Assembly (NCBI GenBank): GCA_022376465.1
Contig: JACDTU010000020.1
Span: 248,001-312,000, forward strand
Direction: 5' to 3'
Length of the DNA stretch: 64,000 nt
From: Cubamyces lactineus
Taxonomy: Eukaryota > Basidiomycota > Agaricomycetes > Polyporales > Polyporaceae
A program made the position numbers and the translations under genes. This document shows positions 53,962 to 64,000 of this stretch, one piece after another; position 1 is the first letter of the stretch, and each line of letters opens with the position of its first letter. The notes beneath the pieces were generated by a model. The model ran no database searches, was not told the DNA's origin, and saw only the letters and a program-made list of their open reading frames with translations.

Positions 53962-55848
53962 ATGAGCTTTCGCATTGGAAAACTCCGCCCGTACGACGAA
54001 CGCGAGGTCAAACACATCGAGCACTCCGACGAGACCAGACATCTCAAAGAAGGCGACATCGTCGAGATATTCGACCACATCTTGCAGTGGGACAATGACT
54101 GTGTGTCTGTCGACGTCTGTGCAAGGTCAGGACTCACTCGAATATCTATGCTTCCCTTCCTTCGTATGGGTACTGACATACGTATGGCATGTCTAGTTGG
54201 AGGGACCTCGCCGACCCCGTATGCGACGATGCACTCCGCCAAGCCTTCAACAGCCCCTCTTCCAGTGTCGGAAGGGACCTTTTGCGTACTCTGGAAGAAT
54301 TCGCAGCAACTTCTGGTCCGAATACCGAGGCCGTGCGAGCGTTCCTAAATGAAGTGCAACGGGAGCCGCCCCCAGGGCTCCTCGCCTCAGAGGAAGAGGT
54401 CGTTGTCGCCCAAGACTTCTTCCTCGACAACTCCATCCAGATCATGCAAGCGCTCCTGCACTACAGTCTTGCGGGAGGATTTGCTAGGCAAGCTCTCATC
54501 TCCGTTGCGTCGCAACCTACTAACCAAAAATATATCACAGTCCTCGTATCGTACGCACCCTAGAGGCTGTCTCCTATCTTATTCCCCACGTTCGTCATAC
54601 GGATGACGAGGGACGTGGGACCGCCACAGATCTATCAGCCGTCTTGTCCAGTATCTCGAAGGCATCCTCCGATAGAACCATGGCAAGGCTCTCCGAGACC
54701 TTTCAATTCGTCCTAGACATCATGGGCTGCTCCGTCTCTACTATCCCCGGCCAAACTGTGACAAACGCACAAGCTAAGCATTCGCAGCATCAGGGCCACA
54801 AGAATAGAAGAATCGCATATCTCTTACCTGGAAGTGAAGGCTGGAAGTCTGCAGTGCGCGTACGATTGCTACACGGAATAGCTCGCTGGCGCACCCAAGA
54901 GCGCTGGAAGAAAGTAGGGAGCGCGGAGGCAGGCTTGCCCATTAGCCAAGAAGACATGGCTGCAACGTATGTGACTTCCATACTCACGTTCTTCAATTGA
55001 CTGACTTAAGCAATTCTCCCATCCGTAGGCTCGCCGCATTCTCGACAATACCTATATGGTGTTTGCACCGACTTAACCTCCCGCCATCGCCTAAGCAAGC
55101 GAGCGCATACCTCGCGCTCTGGAGGCATGTTGGGTTCTACCTCGGCGTCTCCCCCAGTATCTTGCTCCGGTACTTCAGCAGCACGCAGACCGCAGATAAA
55201 TTCCTCGCCACCGCAGCCCTCCACCTCTTCTCGGACGACGGCCCAGCCACTAAGACCGACACTGACGCCGACCCCGCTGTAGGCCCCAACCCACCAAATC
55301 GCACGGCAATGGCACTCCGCGGGCCCACCATCCCGATCCTCGTCGCCGTGTCGAACCGACCCCCACTCAACACCTCACTCGAATACAACATTGCGCTCAC
55401 CACGCACCTCCTCGGGCCCTCGCTCTCCGCGCGTCTCGGCCTCCCGCCCATGCCGCTCCGCACGCGCCTCTGTATGCACGCGTTCCTCTTCGTCCAGCGC
55501 ATCCCGCACTATTTCGCACGGCTATACCCACGTGCAGGATGGCACGAGGAGCGGCGGGCCCTTTATCGCGAGGGCCTCGCTCGCTCGGTGTGGTGGAATC
55601 TAGGTCGACGTCAGACGATGTTTCGCCCGAGATCCACGGTCCAAGATGATGGAAAATCGGACGGCGCCGTGGGCGGGGAGCTCCCGTCGGGAGCCGCGGA
55701 AGAGGAGAGCGTGAACCTCGACCCCGCCCGCGCCAAAGTGCTCATGAAGATGTGGTCGGATGTGTGGAGGGAGATGGTTATGGTCTCTATCGCCGCCTGT
55801 ACATTGGCAGGACTCTTAGGCTACATGTGCCTAAGATGCATCTTGTGA
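53962..55848 (+). CDS. mpaB/rubber-oxygenase-like (DUF2236) protein
   Basis: The product starts MSFRIGKLRPYDEREVKHIE with SDETRHLKEGDIVEIFDHIL. Spliced exons give WRDLADPVCDDALRQAFNS, GRDLLRTLEEFAATSGPNTE, VAQDFFLDNSIQIMQALLHY, SPRIVRTLEAVSYLIPHVRH, ETFQFVLDIMGCSVSTIPGQ, AVRVRLLHGIARWRTQERWK, LAAFSTIPIWCLHRLNLPPS and YLALWRHVGFYLGVSPSILL. The C-terminus has a hydrophobic helix (MVMVSIAACTLAGLLGYMCL). This order (SLAGGF-like, RV-R-LH, W--VG--LGV) is that of the DUF2236 family, which includes ER-bound oxygenase MpaB and latex-clearing protein Lcp, haem enzymes that cleave isoprenoid chains. The substrate here is unknown. The C-terminal anchor suggests a membrane location. About three introns. 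Confidence 0.82.
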
Positions 55849-56073
55849 AAGGTATGGCCAGAGTCGCGTGAGACGCTCTTGGCGCACAGATGATATGGTT
55901 AATACCATTATGAATATCTTGTCGTCGAAGCGTTGACTGAGATAATGTGAGAAAGATTCGTTCGCGCAAGATGATATGTATACATCCGATTTGTACTTCC
56001 CACCTCGGTATTGCAGATCTACGCATTCCCCAATTGTCCATTGTTATCCCATTTCCGTTCCTGCTCTCTGCGC
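55849..56073. other. Intergenic between convergent genes
   Basis: Short spacer; no feature seen. Confidence 0.4.
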
Positions 56074-58070
<1,997 letters not shown>

Positions 58071-58373
58071 GGCAAGTGCGGGGGAAGGGGGGATGAGGGG
58101 AAGATGGAGAGACGGACTAGGCCTACGCCGTCTTATATACCTTTCCCCTCCTATGACGCACGTTGTGCTCCTCCCGATTGGGCCAGTCCCGTCACATTCG
58201 CGTCAGGTCACACAATCGCCCATCGCGTGTATATCTGTAACGCGTCTCGTCACAATCTACCATCTCAACCGAAGAGTTCCTAGTCCCTCCAAGGACCAAA
58301 TCCAAAAAGTCCTTCTCTGTGGCATGGATAACACACAGTAGCCGTACACATAAGGGGCACTAGGAGGGTTGAC

Positions 58374-59522
58374 CTAATTTCTGGGCTCTCTCCAATTCTC
58401 CTGCGTTCGGTCGTGATTCCCGCCTCTAGACTGATAACCTGATCGTCGCGCGGAAGAAGCGTGTTCGTAGCCAGAAGCCGAGCCAGAACCGGAAGATGCT
58501 CCCCTAGAACGCCCAATTCGCCAAGCCTGTGGCAGAGTGCTTTGTTCCATGCGGCCCCTCCCATAACCTCCACCACCATAGGGATTGCTGCCCTCGCCGT
58601 AAAGACGCCCACGCCCACGTCCACGCTCACCAGATCCTCGATCAGAGAAAGCACCGCGGCCGTACCCAACTCGTGAATGAGAAGGAGGGGGCACTATTGG
58701 TACTACCTCTGGCGATTCGCGTAACCGCCGCATGATTCCCCGAACATCTACTTCTGTGTAGCCGCTATCGGAGCAATCAGACGGCCCGAGGGACAAAATG
58801 CGAGTGTAACCTTCGTAAGGGGCAGGAGCGCGGTACTGCGATCGGAATCGCTGCAGGACTTGCATCCCCTGCTCCGGACTGATGATGGTAGGGTGCCCCG
58901 TTCCTGCCGAGGGCGCGAACATCATCAATCACAACCTCGGGGGCAGATGATGGCAAAAACCAACGTTCAGCCACCCTCGCAGCGCATATCTACGTGAATA
59001 GAACACGTCAATCATCACCGTGTGTGCTTGACTCTGGTGGCTCACCTCGTAGGGGGTGTCGAAGACTATGACCCATGGTTGTACCCCTGGAAACTCGTGG
59101 GCTATGTTGATCCAGGTTGCTCGTTGACTGGTAGTACGATCAATGTTAGGCAAAGTATACATGTATATGCTGTAACTCGCGATCTAACCTTTCGTCGAAG
59201 TTCGTCCTGTCGATACAGACCGAGAGGCCGTCCCTCAACGAATGTCTCGCGAGTGCTTCCACGCTGCGTCTGTCACCGAGGTCGTCTTGGCTACACCGAC
59301 GGAACCTAGGGCAATACCGCTCCAAAGCCTGTGCGAAGGTCGACTTCCGATTGCAGACAAGCTCAGTCAAGACCTTTTGCAATTACGCGTAGACAAGGAA
59401 AAGTAGAGCACCTTCCCAGAGCCAATCAGCCCGACGAGAATCAGAACCAGCTGCAGCTGATCATAGCTAGTAGTAGGCTCGGCATCCCCAGGGCGTGTTT
59501 GCGATGTTCTTGAGGGCTCCAT
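58374..59522 (-). CDS. P-loop kinase-like protein with Arg/Gly-rich tail
   Basis: The start at 59522 (MEPSRTSQTRPGDAEP) is chosen over an upstream in-frame ATG at 59585. Walker A GLIGSGKS is split by an intron inside GSGK/STFAQALERY. It is followed by FRRCSQDDLGDRRSVEALAR, LRDGLSVCIDRTNFDERQR, WINIAHEFPGVQPWVIVFDT, the micro-exon ICAARVAE and RTGHPTIISPEQGMQVLQRF with YEGYTRILSL. This is the AAA_33 fold seen in PNKP-type polynucleotide/small-molecule kinases. The C-terminus (about 58730-58374) is rich in RGRG/GGGYGRGR, suggesting RNA binding. The substrate is unknown. Four introns, one of them bordering a very small exon at about 58966-58990. Confidence 0.72.
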
Positions 59523-59836
59523 GGGGTCGGACGTTTCACACTGGAGCTGATTTCTCTGACAACGATTGGCAGTTGTATGTAGCAAGCTTGAGTGAGAAGG
59601 TGTCGTGTAGTACTGTAGTCACTGACTCGTCTCAGCAGGCGGTCGATACATAGCCCTGCAAGCGCGCCTTGCGTGACATACTATAAGCGCCCTGCTCTCG
59701 CAGTACAGATATAAATTCAAACGTGAATAACTAATATCGACAGGGACGGTGCAGTGCGACTAGCGGATTGCAAAGAAACAGACCAAAGGAACGCATACAT
59801 TCAGAACAACGTCCATAGCTCATTTTCCTTAACTCC
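59523..59836. other. Intergenic between same-strand genes
   Basis: No gene is seen. Confidence 0.4.
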
Positions 59837-62800
59837 TTAGGCGACTCCGTTCCTTCGGCCCCTTCTGGGCTTCCCGGTACGCCTCCGACCAGGACCGCGA
59901 CCTCCTTTGTGGGCGTCATCACCATTTCCGTCGCCGTCTACGTCCATCGCATCGGCATGAGAGCTTTCTCCTTCGTCGCCATGACCAACATCGACTCTAT
60001 CGCGCAGCGAAGAACCGCCCTCATTCGTCGAAACAACGTCATCGAGAGTAAGTCTTTCCAGCAAGGAACTGCCGCGACCGATAGGAGGACGATGACCATT
60101 TTGCAAGGGAGGCGGGGACTGCTCTCTCGGAGGTGCGAAACGAGTGTCATAAACGGGTCGTGGTGGGAGGCCCCGATCAGGGTCGAAGGGGTGACTTCGT
60201 TCGAATGCACGGTCAGGGGATCGACCATGGCGACGGCCACGGGGGTGCCTTGAAAATTCCTCGGATGGAGGTACCTCTCCAGCTAAGAGACGCGCACGCT
60301 CGGGGTGGACTTTACCAGCGGCTGGATGCTCGACCAATGGCTCATCGTAACGACGAATATCGCCGACAGGCGGCGGGGGCGGCGTGGAGGGACGAGTCCG
60401 GAGAACCTCAGGCGAGCGAGTGCGAGGCCCTGTGCGATCAACGTCGTTGGGACCAGCAGGCCACCGTCGGGGCGGTGCCTGCTCTGGCTCCCAGCCGTTC
60501 CTCTCTCGTGCCGAAAAGTTATCACTGCGAAATTGTTAGCGTGGAGCGGCTCAACATTTTGAGCTGTACCTACTCTCTCCCAGAGCGCGCATCATTGGGA
60601 CGCATGTCCTGTGCCCGAGCACTCTGCGCCTCGTCACGAGTTTGCCATATGCGTGGTTGGGAATCAGGTGGGTCGATCGGAGAGGGCCCAGGGGGACCGG
60701 GGCGCGACTAGGTTCAGTCAGCATGGTATATTAAAACAGGAAAAAGAAGTCACCCTTACTTGACGCGACGGTACACCATCTCTCGGTGGTTCCCTTGGGC
60801 GCATAGGGAGTTGATTGGCTGGGCGGTCAGCAATGGAATCAATAATGCGAGGTCTCTGTACGCAAGTCAATGCCAGAATGCGCTTTGAATATGGCGGTAC
60901 TTACAGGAGGTCCATCTTGGCCGACCGATAAGCGACGCACTCCGTGCTCACTCCGCGCAGGACCTGGAGACAGCAAATCTGGTGGCGGGAGAGGCGGTCG
61001 CTACGCAGCTCTCTATCAGTGCTCGTGTTCCCGTGTAACGAGGGAATCACATACGCGTCTGTCGTATTGATCGGGGTCAGATGCAAGAGGACGTCTCTCG
61101 CCATAGTCGCTGTTTACTGGTCGGGGTCGATCGACGGGAGAGTGGATGGCACTGCTTGCCGGATGTTCTGTCGGGTAATCTGACATTCTCGTACCAACAA
61201 TATTGTTGCCCGACATACGAGGCGGGGCACGCTGCAAAACGAAGACGTTAGCCAGCACTTGCATCGTATAGAGAAAGAAGCCTTACGTCGTCCCGTCGAT
61301 CATTCACAAGGGCCCTGCCGATTGGCCTATCTGGATAGTCGCGCGGCGCAGCCAAACCATCGTCAAAGCGTTTGGGAGGTCCCATTTGGAGGTCGGCGGG
61401 CGGAGGGCCCGAAATGCTAGCCCGTCGACCTGAGTCATTAGGCTCCCACCGCCGGTCATCGACAGGTTGAAGTGGTCGCCCTCGTCCTCGTCCCGGTCCC
61501 GATAAGGAGGGCTCGGGCACCGGTGCCGACGAGTTGCGCGGACCGTACGGTGACGGTGGTCGTTGGAAACCAGGAGTGCCGGATGTCATCAAGGGATAGT
61601 CCCTAGGCGCCATGGCTCTAGGACCACGGGGCGGTTCAGGCTGCATGCGATCAGCATGCATGCCGCCAGTCGCTGACCTGGGTGTTGGAGGCATCTTAGG
61701 AGCAGGCGATACATCGATTTCCATCCTCTCAGGGACGGGAGGCGGAGGGGCGTCGAAACGCGACCTTCTTCCGCTAGGGCCAGTAGGCGGAGGGCGGTTC
61801 AGGCGGTCAGCGTCGACATCACGAGGAGGGGACCTGCCAGTACGACGAGAACCAGACGGTTCGTTGATCATTGCACGGAACCTATCGTCCCTGCGATCGA
61901 TGGATGCATCGTTAACGGGGGTCAGCAGCCTGCGATCTATCTCGTCGGCATGTGCTCGAGCAGAGCGGCTTTCAGGTCCTGCACTGTCGGGACCAGGTGG
62001 TCCGTGCCTTCTCTTCTCTCGCCACTGTTGGTCTTGGGGAGGCAGAGGCGTTCGTTTGCGATCTGTCAGAAAGGCGAAGGCAAGATCGACGAGTGCAAAG
62101 AGACCATGGTCGGTACGATAGGCGTTGCAACGACAGCAATGGGATACGTACGCAGATTGTCAACCGACGCTTCTTCAGGGGGGAAGCTAGGCTTCGCTGG
62201 GAGAGACAGCGGGAGGTCAGGGGGGAAGCGGCGAGACGAATCCGGGTCGTCGTTCAAGCGCCTCCTCTTCGAGTTATCGTAGGCGGTATCCGGCAGATCA
62301 CCATCTCTGGCTCTCCGTAACGGGGGATGGTCGCCTGACGAATGGTGGGGGAAATGACCTGGTTGACGAGTTGTAGGGCTATCGGGTCGTTCGTACCGTG
62401 GCGGCTCCCTTGCGTTACTTGACGCCTGAGAACCTCCAGGGAGAAGGAGGGATGGAGGAAGACGTCTTGGAGGCGAAGGTTCGCGATATAGCGGTCCTGC
62501 AAGAGAAAACGAAAAGCGTTCGTATAAGATGCGATTGGTGCGGGATGCAGCAAGAGAGAGGAAGGGATAACGAGAGTGAGAAGCCAGGGGATCCTCGAGA
62601 AGACGCTTCATACAAGCGGCAAGCGTTGAGCGAGACAGGAAGGAGGGGGATGCTAGGGCCCGATTCCCGAGGCTTCATGGAACAGTCGGCGGGCATCTGT
62701 CCTCCACCTCGAGAGGAGCCGGGATGCTGAAGATGGGGGACGGAGCAGGATGCGAATAACGTACTCGAAGCCGACCACTCATCATTCTCGTATCGGGAGC

Positions 62801-63956
62801 TTGGTTGTTTCCGGGGCAGAGGTCGGAGAGGGGGCTCGATGTCATCCTTGCGGCGCAACGGCGGCTCATTATCATCCTTGCGTCGGACCCAGGGCTCAAT
62901 GTCGTCTTTTCGGCGAATTGGAGGTTCAATATCATCTTTGCGACGAATTGGAGGCTCGATCTCGTCCTTGCGACGACGAAGCGGAGGCTCCACATCATCC
63001 TTGCGACGTGCCCGGCGATTGGGAGAACGAGGAGGAACTTGCACATCGTCGTAGCCATCTAGCCGTTGGGCACGTTCCCAGTTAGACTCTGCAGATCGTT
63101 CCAAGCCACGGATAGGGTCTCTCATCCCCCCACGAGGCACTAGTGCTGTTGGAGACTGATCCCGCCGGGGAAGGCGCTCGCGAGGAGGGCTAGCAGAACG
63201 ATGTCGCCAGCGAGCTTCGTTCCCGACTTGGGGAGACGGAGAGCGCGTCCGCCCATGAGCAGATTCCGACAAGTACGCTGACCTTCCGCCAGCCCGGTCA
63301 CCACGTCGACTACTAGGATCGACTTTGTTCACCGGCAAAGACGCCTCACCGGGTCTATAATGGCGATCCGCATAAGTGAGGTCTCCGTTGGGAGGCGGAG
63401 GGGAGCCGTCCCTCGACGCCATATCTCTACGCTGGCTACGAGAAACCTGTCCCCGGCCAGACCTGTCAGATAACGGGGCATCAAGATCAACAGAGAGTCC
63501 GGGGCTGTTCACTCGATCCTTGTCAAGAGGAGACGTGTCCGTGAGCGGAAGCCTAGGCCGCTCCCAAGTCGATGTCTCCGTCTTCACGTTGTAGTAGTAA
63601 ATGCCCTTGCTACCGTCCCGGGGGTACCTGATCTCCCAGTCTGGAGGCAGAGGATCGCCGCCATCGGCTGCCATGTTCGACTTTCCTGGGCCATTACTTT
63701 TCTTGGGTCGATGAACCATTGAACTTGCGCGAGTGCCTGATCTTGCTGGGGAGGGCGGTCGAAAAAGTGGCGGAACCAATACGGGCTTGGGGGGAAGTGC
63801 GTGCGTCAAGGGTGCGGGGGTAAGAGTACTTGCAGAGTGGGTACGCCGGAGACCACTATTCGGCGATTCTGAGTTTTGGTTCTGCGAGGGCGTCCTAGCA
63901 CGCTGGGAAGACGTTGAGGGTTGGCGTTGCGAGTCGCGTTTGGTAGAATGCGACAT
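59837..63956 (-). CDS. Large intrinsically disordered WW-domain protein
   Basis: The start ATG is at 63956 (MSHSTKRDSQRQPST); earlier in-frame codons are not ATG, so an upstream exon beyond the window is possible. A single WW domain lies near residue 100 (PLPPDWEIRYPRDGSKGIYY then NVKTETSTWERPRLP, with both Trp and the terminal Pro). After it the protein is almost wholly disordered, rich in Arg, Pro, Ser and Asp. It contains a six-copy 10-residue repeat RRKDDIEPP[IL], KRRRLNDDP, several RGRGR patches and a C-terminus GRRRTGKPRRGRRNGVA (stop 59837). About eight small exons are read through 62.6-59.8 kb. WW domains bind proline-rich or phospho-Ser/Pro ligands; RS/RGG-like composition suggests an RNA-processing or nuclear-body role, which is inference. 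Confidence 0.7.
62832..63012 (-). repeat. In-frame 30-bp coding minisatellite
   Basis: Six tandem copies of about 30 bp encode RRKDD[IVN]EPP[LI]-type units with one variant (EPWV). The repeat stays in frame throughout. Confidence 0.8.
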
Positions 63957-64000
63957 CACTGTGGACTTCGTGAGAAGGACGCTGCCAGTCACGGTCGTCT

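Overview
This window is nuclear DNA of a filamentous basidiomycete, most likely an Agaricomycete and possibly a polypore. The genes are close together on both strands and are broken by many short GT-AG introns of about 50-65 bp. The repertoire fits: a CYP monooxygenase, an F-box protein, an mpaB/rubber-oxygenase-type protein, a DUF647/RUS protein, a MOV10/SDE3-type helicase, and proteasome and magnesium-transport genes. Most gene models below were spliced by eye from conserved frames, so outer coordinates are firmer than exon boundaries. About 25 protein genes or recognisable gene remnants, one tRNA and several repeats can be supported.

Layout. 0-10 kb: trypsin-like serine protease, RUS/DUF647 protein (minus), cytochrome P450 (minus), a non-autonomous hAT-like transposon with perfect terminal inverted repeats, and histidine protein methyltransferase HPM1 (minus). 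10-21 kb: an aldo/keto reductase that has lost its N-terminal exon, a single-pass membrane protein (paralogue 1), proteasome ATPase Rpt6, an uncharacterised basidiomycete family protein, and the mitochondrial magnesium channel Mrs2. 21-31 kb: membrane protein paralogue 2, a multi-pass membrane protein, an F-box protein, and a MOV10/SDE3-type RNA helicase with N-terminal zinc fingers. 31-49 kb: the unusual region (next paragraph), with Xaa-Pro aminopeptidase and a NIPA-type magnesium transporter at its centre. 49-64 kb: membrane protein paralogue 3, a TPR protein, tRNA-Val(UAC), an mpaB-like oxygenase, phosphoglucomutase, a P-loop kinase with an RGG tail, and a very long disordered WW-domain protein.

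The most notable thing is a divergently transcribed two-gene cassette that I do not recognise from any described system. Here I call it A/B. Gene A encodes a small protein of 143-178 residues. Gene B encodes a multi-exon protein with a conserved N-terminal domain, a Ser/acidic and basic middle, and a conserved C-terminal Trp/aromatic block. One complete pair lies at 31.7-34.7 kb (A1 minus, B1 plus) and a diverged pair at 46.0-49.0 kb (B2 minus, A4 plus). The two pairs flank the aminopeptidase/NIPA genes in mirror-image orientation. Each pair has a TATA box in front of both genes, and a related intergenic repeat in the same orientation relative to A. Two more A copies (A2, A3) and a wrecked B lie inside a tandem duplication that also copied the 3' half of the aminopeptidase gene. 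The other genes are mostly housekeeping or accessory loci with no obvious shared pathway.
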